37,681 bases of DNA, taken from positions 1 to 37,681 of the forward strand of contig CAYXEN010000019.1 of assembly GCA_964464035.1 (NCBI GenBank), read 5' to 3'. Origin of the DNA: CAYXEN01 sp964464035. Lineage in GTDB: Bacteria > Krumholzibacteriota > Krumholzibacteriia > WVZY01. How positions within the stretch are numbered: the stretch's first letter is position 1; every line of letters begins with the position of its first letter. Positions 15,828-24,131 of the stretch are shown piece by piece. The notes under the pieces were generated by a model. It was given only the letters and a program-made list of their open reading frames with translations, did no database searches and had not been told where the DNA came from. The position numbers and the translations under genes were made by a program.

Positions 15828-17030
15828 GCCGGGAAAATCCTTTAAGGCGGTGGAATCGGCGCGAAGCATCCTGCCCGTCCGGAGAATCTTCCCGTCGCCG
15901 TACTTCCGCCTTATGAGGTCGCATGAGCGGTGCAGCCTGTCGAGCCTGCCCCGCTCGGTCGCGAACAGGTCGGCCCCCTCGTCGAAGGGAACCGTGGAAA
16001 CCGCCGCGAGGGAGAGCGATCTCACCTTGACTCGTCTCCGGAACGCGCGTTCGAGAAGCACAAGCGCCGCTTCATGGATCTCACCGTCCAGGGCCGTGAT
16101 CCGCGGCAGACGCCCCTCGCAAGCAACCGGATAACCGTCCGTGTAAACGAGCCGCAACCGGATTTTCTTCGCTCCCCGTCCCGCCCTCCTGAGCTTTTCG
16201 CCGACGCGCACGGCGAGAGCATAGAGACGGGCATCGACGTATCCCGCATCAATCACGTCCTCGGGAAAGGTTTCTCCGGCGCCGTATTCGCCCTCTCTCT
16301 GCGTGTCGCCGCCCGCGACGGGCCGGTCGTCCATCCCTCTGGCTCTCTCGACGAGCCTCCCGGCGCCGGGACCGAAGACGGTCTCGATCAGCGCAGCGGG
16401 AATCTCGGCCAGGGTCCCTATTTTTCTCACCCCCATGGCCTCCAGGACCCGGGCCCGCCTCTCCCCTATTCCGGGCAGCCAGGCCAGGGGGAAATCGCCG
16501 AGAAACCCCCGCTCCTCACCCGCGGGCACATCGACGATCCCCGCCACCTTCGCCGCCCGGGACGCGACCACGGCGACCGACTTGTTCGATCCCACGCCCA
16601 GCGACACACTCAAGGAAAGCGCGTCCGCCACTTCTCTCTGGAGGCGGCGGGCGGCGTCGCGCGCGTGCCCGAAGAGGCGCGAGCAACCCGTGTAATCGAT
16701 GAAGCCCTCGTCCAATCCGCGCGGCTCCACCAGCGGACTGTAACGCCGTACGACGCCGAACATGGCCCTGGATACCTTCCCCAGCAGGTTCCAGTCCACC
16801 TGCACGAAAGCGGCGTCCGGGCAGAGACGCTTCGCCTGGGCGCTCGTCATCCCGCTGCGAACCCCCGTTTCCCGCGCTTCCCTGGAAGTCCCCACCACCA
16901 CGCCTCTGCTCGACAGGTATCCGACGACGACCGGGCGCCCTCTCAGGGCCGGATCTTTGATCCTGGCCACCGTGGCGTGAAAATCGTCGGTATCGACATG
17001 GATGATCTCGCGCGGTCGTGCATTTTCCAT
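15804..17030 (-). CDS. dinB: Y-family DNA polymerase (Pol IV-like) with a His at the steric-gate position
   Basis: This 408-residue Y-family translesion polymerase has catalytic acidic residues intact: D13 (IIHVDTDDF) and D107-E108 (GLDEGFID), so it is not a catalytically dead ImuB. The helix-hairpin-helix segment (LPGIGERRARVLEAMGV) and the little-finger domain follow, ending IRRKYGDGKI as in DinB proteins. Compared with E. coli Pol IV (VDMDCFF), the residue aligned with steric gate F13 is His (H18 in VDTDDFH), and the usual Ser before LDE is Gly. Its promoter carries the same direct-repeat operator as lexA, so it should be induced by DNA damage. The 3' end overlaps the acyl-CoA dehydrogenase gene by 24 bases, tail to tail. 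Confidence 0.9.
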   Translation of the reverse strand: MENARPREIIHVDTDDFHATVARIKDPALRGRPVVVGYLSSRGVVVGTSREARETGVRSGMTSAQAKRLCPDAAFVQVDWNLLGKVSRAMFGVVRRYSPLVEPRGLDEGFIDYTGCSRLFGHARDAARRLQREVADALSLSVSLGVGSNKSVAVVASRAAKVAGIVDVPAGEERGFLGDFPLAWLPGIGERRARVLEAMGVRKIGTLAEIPAALIETVFGPGAGRLVERARGMDDRPVAGGDTQREGEYGAGETFPEDVIDAGYVDARLYALAVRVGEKLRRAGRGAKKIRLRLVYTDGYPVACEGRLPRITALDGEIHEAALVLLERAFRRRVKVRSLSLAAVSTVPFDEGADLFATERGRLDRLHRSCDLIRRKYGDGKILRTGRMLRADSTALKDFPGSLRHQFT

Positions 17031-17047
17031 TTACATCCCCCGCGCGG

Positions 17048-17076
17048 ATGATAACCGAAAGTAAACCGAAAGTCAA
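17048..17076 (-). promoter_or_regulatory. dinB promoter with the same direct-repeat LexA operator
   Basis: On the minus strand, TTGACT (17076-17071) and TATCAT (17053-17048) are 17 bp apart. ACTTTCGG occurs twice (17073-17066 and 17062-17055) with TTT between. The block from 17055 to 17078 is identical to 13476-13499 in front of lexA. The repeated 17-bp spacer differs only in its last base. GGGGGA near 17036-17041 is the ribosome site. Confidence 0.85.
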
Positions 17077-17196
17077 GAGCCCGGCACTCCCGGCGCCACT
17101 CCACCGCCCCGCCCGAATTTCTTGTTCATTTTTCCTGTCGATTGTTTTAGGTTGAATCGAACGTAGACCGCCTGTTCGACAACATGGAGGCGCCTG

Positions 17197-18606
17197 ATGC
17201 ACGACAAACGATCATTCGGACGTCTTACACCCGCCGTCCTCGAGGCACTTCGCAGTGTCGTCGGAGAGGACAACGTGGCCGTGGACGAGGACACCATCGC
17301 GCGCTGTTCCTCGGACGAGACGGAAGACCTCGCATTCTCCCCCGAAGTCGTCGTCTTCCCGGTCGACACGGGCCAGGTGTCGAGGGTGATGCGGATCGCC
17401 TTCGAAAACGACCTTCCGGTGACTCCGCGTGGCGGAGGCACGGGACTGTCGGGCGGAGCCCTGCCCGTCTTCGGAGGGATCGTCCTCTCCATGGAGAAGC
17501 TCGACCGCGTAATCGAGGTAGACACGCGCAATCTCATGGCCGTGGTCGAACCCGGCGTGATAACCCAGGTATTCCAGGAGGAGGTGGAAAAGCACAACCT
17601 CTTCTACCCGCCTGATCCGGCGAGCAGGGGAAGTTGTTTCATCGGCGGCAATCTCGCCGAATGCTCCGGAGGCCCCAGGGCGGTCAAGTACGGCGTCACC
17701 AAGGACTACATCCTCGGCGTCGAGGCGGTCCTCGCCGACGGAACGGTCATAAATCACGGGGGAAAGCTTCTCAAGAACGTCACCGGCTACAACCTCACCC
17801 AGACGATAATAGGCTCGGAAGGCACGCTGGCCGTGGTGACCAAGCTGTTCGTCAGGCTGATCCCTCTCCCGAGGTTCCGCCTGAGCCTATTGATTCCCTT
17901 CCCCTCCCTCGAATCCTCCGCGCGGGCCGTTCCCGCGATCATGAACGCCGGCGTCATTCCCTCCGCCCTCGAGTTAATGGAGCAGGCGGCCATAAGAGCG
18001 GCGGAGGAGCACCTGGACACTCCCATAGCGCACAGCGACGCGGCCGCTCAGCTCCTCGTCGAGCTCGACGGCGGCACAGAGGAGGAAGTGGCGAGGGCGT
18101 CCGAAATCGTATGCGAAGCGTCCATGGCGGAAGGATCGATCGACGTTCTCCTGGCCGATTCGGCCGCAAAGCAGGAACAACTTTGGAACATGCGCCGCGC
18201 CATCGGAGAAGCCGTGAAATCGATCTCGATCTACAAGGAGGAGGACACCGTCGTGCCGAGGAACAATCTCGTTCCGCTTCTCTTGGGCGTGAAAGAGATC
18301 TCCTCTCGCTACGGGATCACGACGATCTGCTACGGCCACGCGGGGGATGGGAACCTCCACGTCAATATCCTCAAGCTGGACATGTCCGACGAGGACTGGA
18401 ACCGATACCTGGACCGGGCCATCGAGGAGATCTTCACCTTGACCGTCTCGCTGGGTGGAACCATATCCGGAGAGCACGGTATCGGGTATTCGCAGAAGAA
18501 ATATCTGCCTATAGCTTTTTCCGAGGCGGAGATCGATTTGATGAAACGCCTGAAGAAGGCTTTCGATCCGAAGGGCATCCTTAACCCGGGGAAGATCTTC
18601 CCCTGA
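17197..18606 (+). CDS. glcD: FAD-linked oxidase, GlcD family (glycolate or D-lactate dehydrogenase subunit)
   Basis: This 469-residue protein is of the p-cresol methylhydroxylase/VAO flavoprotein family. The FAD-binding segment PRGGGTGLSGGA is at about 78-89 and GSEGTLAVVTKL is conserved. The C-terminal substrate and metal residues are YGHAGDGNLHVN and GGTISGEHGIG. Family members oxidise 2-hydroxy acids such as glycolate or D-lactate, often with an Fe-S partner (GlcF or LldE); no such partner follows here, so the electron acceptor may be ETF or a quinone system. The ATG at 17197 has TGGAGG seven bases upstream. It is divergent from dinB and convergent with the NuoI-like gene, 26 bases apart. 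The substrate cannot be fixed from sequence. Confidence 0.88.
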   Translation: MHDKRSFGRLTPAVLEALRSVVGEDNVAVDEDTIARCSSDETEDLAFSPEVVVFPVDTGQVSRVMRIAFENDLPVTPRGGGTGLSGGALPVFGGIVLSMEKLDRVIEVDTRNLMAVVEPGVITQVFQEEVEKHNLFYPPDPASRGSCFIGGNLAECSGGPRAVKYGVTKDYILGVEAVLADGTVINHGGKLLKNVTGYNLTQTIIGSEGTLAVVTKLFVRLIPLPRFRLSLLIPFPSLESSARAVPAIMNAGVIPSALELMEQAAIRAAEEHLDTPIAHSDAAAQLLVELDGGTEEEVARASEIVCEASMAEGSIDVLLADSAAKQEQLWNMRRAIGEAVKSISIYKEEDTVVPRNNLVPLLLGVKEISSRYGITTICYGHAGDGNLHVNILKLDMSDEDWNRYLDRAIEEIFTLTVSLGGTISGEHGIGYSQKKYLPIAFSEAEIDLMKRLKKAFDPKGILNPGKIFP

Positions 18607-18632
18607 CGGCGCTCGAACGTCCCGAGACGGGA

Positions 18633-19163
18633 TCAGTAGATTCCTTCGCTTATTCTCGATTTGCCTTCCGGATGATTGTCGAGGAGATAATCGATGTGGA
18701 GTACGTGCGCGGGGCCCTCGTAACATGCTTCCGGGAACTTGCCGGTATCCATGCGAATCGCGTCACAAGGGCAGGCTTCGACGCAGAGGCCGCAGAAAAC
18801 ACATTGTAGGATATCTATGTCGAACTTGACCGGATACTTCTCCACCTCTCCCGAGTCGTATTCTCCGGCCACAATTGTGATGCAGTCGGCGGGACAGGCG
18901 GTCGAGCAACACTGGCAAGCCACGCACCTCGGTCGCCCGTCTTCACGAAGCATCAACCTGTGCTCCCCTTTCCATACATCCGAGATCGGTTTGGGAGATT
19001 CCGGGTACTGATAGGTGATGCCGACTTCCCCCTTGCCCAGCCTGGCAAGATTTCCTGCAAGATGCCTGACCGTAATTCCGAGGCCACGCAGGATTTCAAG
19101 GATATATACCCTATCCCACCATGACCTGTTTTGCGCTTGAGACCGGGATACAACTCGCGCCAT
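18633..19163 (-). CDS. nuoI: stand-alone NuoI-like protein with two [4Fe-4S] clusters
   Basis: This protein has 176 residues. An amphipathic N-terminus (VYILEILRGLGITVRHLAGN) precedes GRPRCVACQCCSTACPADCI and CVFCGLCVEACPCDAI, the two CxxCxxCxxxCP ferredoxin motifs of complex I subunit I (one has CxCC spacing as in many NuoI). HRLMLREDGRPRC and the DTG after CDAIRM also match NuoI. No other complex I gene lies next to it, so it is either a detached nuo gene or serves another oxidoreductase, possibly the ETF:quinone oxidoreductase divergently encoded beside it. The ATG at 19163 is preferred over one at 19169 because AAGGAG would be only two bases from the earlier one. Confidence 0.8.
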   Translation of the reverse strand: MARVVSRSQAQNRSWWDRVYILEILRGLGITVRHLAGNLARLGKGEVGITYQYPESPKPISDVWKGEHRLMLREDGRPRCVACQCCSTACPADCITIVAGEYDSGEVEKYPVKFDIDILQCVFCGLCVEACPCDAIRMDTGKFPEACYEGPAHVLHIDYLLDNHPEGKSRISEGIY

Positions 19164-19341
19164 GTCCATCCTCTCCTTGCCGTATCGATACTGGTATCAA
19201 ATTACGGCAATACGAGATTATGTCAAGTGCTTTGTCCCCTTCCTCCCGGGCTCTCTGCGCACTATCCCGCTGTTGCTCGTCACCGAACGGTGTCGCCATA
19301 CTTCCCTCATGCGCCGGCGAAGCGCCCGGCGACCAAAAGCT

Positions 19342-19370
19342 TTGACCTCGTTTCTCCCTGCGGCTATAAT
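19342..19370 (+). promoter_or_regulatory. strong sigma-70-type promoter of the ETF:quinone oxidoreductase gene
   Basis: TTGACC (19342-19347) and TATAAT (19365-19370) are 17 bp apart. Start of transcription would be near 19377, about 33 bases before the ATG at 19410. Confidence 0.8.
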
Positions 19371-19409
19371 TCCTCGAAGCCGCAATAGCCAATGATGCCG
19401 GGAGGAAAC

Positions 19410-21098
19410 ATGGACGAACAGAGAGAATCTCTCGAGGTCGATGTCCTCTTCGTCGGGGGCGGTCCCGCTTCACTCGCCGGGGCTTATCACCTGTCGAAGC
19501 TCGTGCGCCGCCACAACGAGAGCGTATCGGCCGGTCATGAAGGCAAGCAGCTCGAACCGATGATCGTGGTCATCGACAAAGGGGCCGAGGTGGGGGCGCA
19601 CGCGTTTTCGGGGGCGGTCATGGACCCCATCGCCGTCTCCGAGCTGATTCCCGACTACGAAGAGAAGGGTTGTCCCATAGAGAAGAAGGTGACCTCGGAC
19701 GCGGTCTACTATCTGCGTGAAACCTCGCATTTCAAACTTCCCTTTCTTCCGCCTTCCATGTCCAACCACGGGATGTTCGTCATATCGCTGGCGAAGTTCT
19801 GCAGATGGCTCTCCGGCCTCGTCGAGAACGAGGGCGTAAACATCTTTCCCGGCTTTGCGGGCGTTGAGATCCTGGAAGAGGACTCCCGCGTCGTCGGCGT
19901 CCGCACCGGGGACAAGGGCATCGATCCGGAGGGCAATCGCAAGAGCAACTATGAACCGGGGATAGATCTCCGGGCCAAAGTGACCGTATTCGGTGACGGC
20001 CCGCGCGGCTTCCTTTCCAAGCAACTCATCAAGAATCACGACCTCCTCGCCGGCAAGTCCATCCAGGTCTACGAGACGGGGGTCAAGGAAGTCTTCGAAG
20101 TCCCCCCGGGAAGAGCCGACGAAGGCAGGGTGATCCATACCATGGGCTATCCCCTGAAGCCGGACTGCGTGGGAGGTTCGTTCATATACAACATGGGCGA
20201 CAATCTCGTGGCCATCGGCCTCGTCGTACCCCTGGACTACAAGGACCCATTGCTCAACCCCCAGCAACTTCTCCAGCTTCTAAAGCTGCACCCCTTCGTC
20301 AAGAAACTCCTCGACGGCGGCAAGAGCGTCTACTACGGAGCCAAGGTCATCAGCGCGGGGGGCTATCACACGATACCTAAACTCTGCACGGACGGCGCTC
20401 TCCTCGTAGGCGAAGCCGCTTCCCTGGTCGACATGAAACGACTGAAGGGAATACATCTCGCCATCAAGTCGGGCATGCTCGCCGCGGAGACCATATACGA
20501 AGCTCTGGTCAAGGACGATTTCTCGACCGGCACCCTGGCCGCATACGAGGAGAAACTCAAGCACAGTTACATCGAGTCGTCTCTTCACAAGGTTCGGCAC
20601 TTTCACCGTGCTCTTTCGCTGGGACTGCCCAAGGCGGCCTTCCACCTGGGCTTGCAACAGCTGAGCGGCGGCTCCGACTTTCTCTCTTACGCGGACATCG
20701 AGGAAGACTACAAGTGCATGCAGAGCGTGAAGGAATACCATGGGCGCGACGTCGACATACCACCGCCCGTCCCTCCCGACGGAAAGTACATCATGGACAA
20801 ACTCTCGGATGTCTACAACTCGGGAACCATACACATCGAGGATCAGCCGCCCCATCTCAAGATCCTCGATCGCGAGGTCTGCATCGAAACCTGTATCGAG
20901 AAGTACAAGTACCCTTGCAACCGTTTCTGCCCGGCCCAGGTCTACGAAATGGTGAAGAACGACTCCGGTGAATACCATCTTCAGGTCAACTTCACCAACT
21001 GCGTCCATTGCCAGACCTGCGACATAAAGTGCCCCCTCGACAACATAAGATGGACACCGCCCGAGGGAGGCGGAGGTCCCAACTACACAGTCACATGA
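19410..21098 (+). CDS. electron transfer flavoprotein:quinone oxidoreductase
   Basis: This protein has 562 residues, typical for ETF-QO. It takes electrons from reduced ETF and passes them to quinone through FAD and one [4Fe-4S] cluster at the membrane. The FAD-binding motif VLFVGGGPASLAGA is at the N-terminus. GALLVGEAASLVDMKRLKGI corresponds to the second FAD contact and the segment before the quinone site. The C-terminus holds CIETCIEKYKYPCNRFCPAQVYE and NCVHCQTCDIKCP, the cluster domain. The ATG at 19410 has GGGAGG four bases upstream; an ATG at 19392 is less well placed. Dodecin follows after 23 bases, probably in the same operon. With the acyl-CoA dehydrogenase it forms the route from acyl-CoA to quinone; etfAB is not in the window. 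Confidence 0.92.
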   Translation: MDEQRESLEVDVLFVGGGPASLAGAYHLSKLVRRHNESVSAGHEGKQLEPMIVVIDKGAEVGAHAFSGAVMDPIAVSELIPDYEEKGCPIEKKVTSDAVYYLRETSHFKLPFLPPSMSNHGMFVISLAKFCRWLSGLVENEGVNIFPGFAGVEILEEDSRVVGVRTGDKGIDPEGNRKSNYEPGIDLRAKVTVFGDGPRGFLSKQLIKNHDLLAGKSIQVYETGVKEVFEVPPGRADEGRVIHTMGYPLKPDCVGGSFIYNMGDNLVAIGLVVPLDYKDPLLNPQQLLQLLKLHPFVKKLLDGGKSVYYGAKVISAGGYHTIPKLCTDGALLVGEAASLVDMKRLKGIHLAIKSGMLAAETIYEALVKDDFSTGTLAAYEEKLKHSYIESSLHKVRHFHRALSLGLPKAAFHLGLQQLSGGSDFLSYADIEEDYKCMQSVKEYHGRDVDIPPPVPPDGKYIMDKLSDVYNSGTIHIEDQPPHLKILDREVCIETCIEKYKYPCNRFCPAQVYEMVKNDSGEYHLQVNFTNCVHCQTCDIKCPLDNIRWTPPEGGGGPNYTVT

Positions 21099-21121
21099 TC
21101 CGCACGGCGAAGGAGGTCGCG

Positions 21122-21328
21122 ATGAGTCAAACCTACAAACTGATAGAAATCGTCGGAACGAGTGAAAAGAGTTTCGCCGAAGCCGCCAGAAACGGCGTCA
21201 AGGAAGCATCACGTTCCTTGCACGACATGGCGTGGTTCGAAGTCGTGGAAGAGAGAGGGCGAATCGAGAACGGTGAAGTCAAGGAATTCCAGGTGAAGAT
21301 GAAAGTGGCGTTCAAACTTGTCAGATAA
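21122..21328 (+). CDS. dodecin family flavin-binding protein
   Basis: This 68-residue protein matches dodecin: MSQTYKLIEIVGTSEKSF, then the helix AAARNGVKEASRSL-like segment and W38 in MAWFEV, the aromatic residue that stacks with flavin in known dodecins. These proteins form hollow dodecamers that store or buffer riboflavin and FMN (family knowledge). AAGGAGG at 21110-21116 fixes the ATG. It follows the FAD enzyme ETF-QO by 23 bases, a sensible partner for flavin buffering. Confidence 0.9.
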   Translation: MSQTYKLIEIVGTSEKSFAEAARNGVKEASRSLHDMAWFEVVEERGRIENGEVKEFQVKMKVAFKLVR

Positions 21329-21356
21329 CGATCTTTCTGCGTGAAGGCGGCCGAGA

Positions 21357-21869
21357 ATGAAAGCTCTGCTGATCGTCGATATGCTCAACGACTTCGTAAA
21401 GCCGGGGGCTCCACTGGAGGTTCCAGGAGCCAGGAATATAGTCCCCGCCTTGAGAAGAGAGCTCGAAAACGCCCGCTCGTCCGGGGTGCCGGTCTTTTAT
21501 CTGTGTGATGCGCACGACGAAAACGACCCCGAGTTCTCGATCTGGCCGCGACACGCCGTCAAGGGCTCCGCCGGCGCCGAAGTGATAGAGGAGCTTTCCC
21601 CCCGTCCTGGAGAGAAGATAGTCCAAAAAACCAGTTATTCCGGTTTTTTCGGGACGGACCTCGAATCCCTCTTGCGATCGGCGGGCGTGGACGCCCTCGT
21701 TATCACAGGCGTCGTCACGAACATATGCGTGCTCTATACCGCCGTCGACGCCCTCATGCGCGGTTTCGACGTGGAAATACCCGATGATTGCGTTGCGGCT
21801 TTGAATGAGAACGATCACCGCTTCGCTCTCAAGCAGATAAGAGAAGTCCTTAAACCCAGGAAGACCTAG
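21357..21869 (+). CDS. isochorismatase-family cysteine hydrolase, nicotinamidase-like
   Basis: This protein has 170 residues. The catalytic triad of the family is complete: D8 (IVDMLNDF), K91 (VQKTSYSGFFGT) and C124 (VVTNICVLYTA), and the cis-peptide GVVTN is present. D51, H53 and H66 (CDAHDENDPEF, WPRHAVKGSAGAE) match the metal-binding residues of nicotinamidases, which hydrolyse nicotinamide to nicotinate for NAD recycling. The exact substrate is not proven; other amidases share this pattern. It lies 28 bases after dodecin and is probably in the ETF-QO operon. It ends four bases from the convergent DUF2203 gene. Confidence 0.85.
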   Translation: MKALLIVDMLNDFVKPGAPLEVPGARNIVPALRRELENARSSGVPVFYLCDAHDENDPEFSIWPRHAVKGSAGAEVIEELSPRPGEKIVQKTSYSGFFGTDLESLLRSAGVDALVITGVVTNICVLYTAVDALMRGFDVEIPDDCVAALNENDHRFALKQIREVLKPRKT

Positions 21870-21873
21870 CCGC

Positions 21874-22296
21874 TCAACGGGACGAACTCTTGATGAGGGG
21901 CTGCCTTCCTGCGTAGCCTTCGTGGATCGGGTGCCAGAACTTGATCGAATCCTCCCCTTTCTTCCAGCACAAGAAGACCACGCTGTCGTTCTTCATGGAA
22001 TAGAAGTCCACGATTCCGCGTTCGGCGTCTCTCAAGAGACAACCGGTTTCGTTGATGGCGGAGATGTCTTTTTCAATTTCACGCGCGAGCTTCCTGCTCA
22101 TCATCGTCTTCTTCCTCAGCTCCACGGCATCGGGATTGTTCCTGCCGGCGCCGCAGCTCACGATGAGCTTCAAGACCGAAATCTCGGCCAGCAACCAGAG
22201 AAACTGCTGCTTGTTGCGCTTGATCCGCTCGAGGGTGCCCTCAAGAAAGCCGATCAGCCTCTCCGCCTCTTCGACGTTGAAGAACTTGGGGTTCAT
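21874..22296 (-). CDS. DUF2203 family protein
   Basis: This 140-residue protein shows the DUF2203 pattern: FNVEEAERLIGFLEGTLERI near the start, then the C-terminal block GCLLRDAERGIVDFYS, VFLCWKKGE and FWHPIHEGYAGRQPL. The conserved LCW, WH and GxAGR elements are all present. Function is unknown. The ATG at 22296 is fixed by AGGAGG six bases upstream. It is a single gene, convergent with the nicotinamidase-like gene four bases away. Confidence 0.85.
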   Translation of the reverse strand: MNPKFFNVEEAERLIGFLEGTLERIKRNKQQFLWLLAEISVLKLIVSCGAGRNNPDAVELRKKTMMSRKLAREIEKDISAINETGCLLRDAERGIVDFYSMKNDSVVFLCWKKGEDSIKFWHPIHEGYAGRQPLIKSSSR

Positions 22297-22555
22297 GAAA
22301 CCTCCTAGCAGGGAGTAGCACAAGGATTCTTTCCAGCGAATTTAGCCCAAGAAATCGCGATCTGATAATTCCTCTGCCCTTTCACTATTATTCGTAGCTA
22401 CTGAATCTCCTAAAAGCAAGTTAATTCTTGCAATGTGCAAGGGAAAGAAACGAGGGAAAGCTAATAAGTCAATTTGTAAGCAATAAAAGGGTAGGAGTTA
22501 ATTATAGTCCGTAAAAACAACTTGAGTATGCGGCCGCACGGGCGTAGATCGCGAA
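22297..22555. other. AT-rich intergenic region with three alternating hairpin arms
   Basis: These 259 bases are noticeably AT-richer than the neighbours. GCAAG (22416-22420), CTTGC (22427-22431) and GCAAG (22437-22441) can form either of two exclusive small hairpins sharing the middle arm. I see no coding frame with a ribosome site and no clear terminator for the CoA-transferase gene that reads into it. Confidence 0.4.
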
Positions 22556-23893
22556 TCAAACGAATATCTTTCGTTCGCGGGCGAAATCCTCGAGTTCCTT
22601 GCGGAAATCCGGATGGGCGATTCTTATCAACGCCTGCGCCCTCTCGCGCAAGTTCTTGCCGTGAAGATACGCAACCCCGTACTCCGTCACCACGTAATGC
22701 ACGTCCCCGCGCGATGTCACCACGCCCGCCCCATCATCCAGCCTGGCCACTATCCGGCTGACCTTGCCGTCCAGCGCCGTGGAGGGAAGCGCTATTATCG
22801 GCTTGCCGCCCTTCGACCTCGCCGCGCCCCTCACGAAGTCGACCTGGCCGCCTATGCCGCTGTATATGGAATATCCGATCGAATCGGCCACGACTTGCCC
22901 GGTCAAATCGACCTGGATCGCGGAATTGATGGCCACCATCTTCTCGTTTCTGCTGATGATGAAAGGATCGTTCACGTAATCACTCGGGCGGAATTCGAAT
23001 ACAGGGTTGTTGTCTATGTACTCGTAGAGCTTGGCGCTGCCCAGAACGAAGCTCACCACGCTCTTTCCCCGGTGGAGGGTCTTCTTGTCGTTGGTGATGA
23101 TGCCGCTCTCCATCAACTCCATCACCCCGTCGCTGAACATCTCCGTATGGACGCCCAGATCCCTCTTCTCCCTGAGAAAGAACAGCACCGCGTCGGGAAT
23201 GCCCCCGATTCCCATTTGCAAAGTCGAGCCGTCCTCGATGAGCCCTGCGACGTTGCGTCCTATCTCCTTGTGCAGATCCGACATGCGCAATCGCTCCAGC
23301 TCTATCACGGGAGTATCCACCTTGACGAAATAATCGATCTTGTTCACGTGGATGAAGGAGTCACCGAGCGTTCTCGGCATCCTGGGATTGATCTGGGCCA
23401 GGACGATCTTCGCCGTGTCCGCCGCGGCCAAGGTGCAATCCACGCCGACCCCCAGGCTGCAGAAACCGTGCTCGTCGGGAGGTGATACGTGGATCAAGGC
23501 CACGTCTATCTGCATCCTGCCTTCGTAGAACAGCCTCGGGATCTCCGAGAGAAATATCGGAATGTAGTCCGCCCTGCCCTCGTTCACCGCCTTCCGCACG
23601 TTCTTGCCCAGGAAAAACCCGTTGTGCCTGAAATGCCCCTTCATCACTTCGTCCGTGTAGCGCGCGGATCCCATGAGCATCAAATGCACTATTTCGACGT
23701 CCTCCAGTTCCTCCGACCTGGCCACCAGGGCATCGACGAGAAGCTCCGGTTCCGCACAACCCGGGTGAATCCATATCCTGTCCCCGCTCCGAACGCATTC
23801 GACGGCCTCGGCGGCCGTAACCGCCCTTTCGTTGATATGTTTTTTCCAGTGGGAGAGCCCGTTGGTCTTGAACGGCTTGGTCGACTTGGTCAT
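22556..23893 (-). CDS. acetyl-CoA hydrolase/CoA-transferase family protein
   Basis: This 445-residue protein is of the class I CoA-transferase group that includes 4-hydroxybutyrate and butyryl-CoA:acetate CoA-transferases and acetyl-CoA hydrolases. The likely catalytic glutamate is E251 in GVHTEMFSDGVMEL, the position that forms the glutamyl-CoA intermediate. GIGGIPDAVLFFL, SIYSGIGGQVDFVRGAA and the C-terminal VTEYGVAYLHGKNLRERA are family signatures. It would exchange CoA between acetate and another acid, giving ATP-free activation or acetate release. The substrate cannot be chosen from sequence. It stands alone after the terminator of the cytochrome operon; GGGAGG lies about 12 bases before the ATG. 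Confidence 0.9.
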   Translation of the reverse strand: MTKSTKPFKTNGLSHWKKHINERAVTAAEAVECVRSGDRIWIHPGCAEPELLVDALVARSEELEDVEIVHLMLMGSARYTDEVMKGHFRHNGFFLGKNVRKAVNEGRADYIPIFLSEIPRLFYEGRMQIDVALIHVSPPDEHGFCSLGVGVDCTLAAADTAKIVLAQINPRMPRTLGDSFIHVNKIDYFVKVDTPVIELERLRMSDLHKEIGRNVAGLIEDGSTLQMGIGGIPDAVLFFLREKRDLGVHTEMFSDGVMELMESGIITNDKKTLHRGKSVVSFVLGSAKLYEYIDNNPVFEFRPSDYVNDPFIISRNEKMVAINSAIQVDLTGQVVADSIGYSIYSGIGGQVDFVRGAARSKGGKPIIALPSTALDGKVSRIVARLDDGAGVVTSRGDVHYVVTEYGVAYLHGKNLRERAQALIRIAHPDFRKELEDFARERKIFV

Positions 23894-24081
23894 ACCTGCT
23901 CAACCTCCCGCGCCGTCGGCGTCACGAGTCCGCCGAGAACGTTTGACAATGTGTCCGGCACTCATTCATCTTTCAAGCCGGCTCCCTTCCCGTCCGGGTG
24001 CCGCGTCGCGGTTTCCGCGCCTCCGGAGCTCTATTCATACGGCCCCCGAGCCCGAGGACGAGAACATACAATAAGTATGCC

Positions 24082-24112
24082 AAAAAAAGGGAAGCCGAAG
24101 CTTCCCTTTTCT
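24082..24112 (-). terminator. strong intrinsic terminator of the cytochrome operon
   Basis: GGGAAGC (24089-24095) and GCTTCCC (24100-24106) close a stable tetraloop (TTCG on the minus strand), extended by flanking A/T pairs and followed on the minus strand by seven T (24088-24082). It lies 20-50 bases after the nonaheme cytochrome gene. Confidence 0.92.
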
Positions 24113-24131
24113 ATTCCTTATGCAGCTTTCT

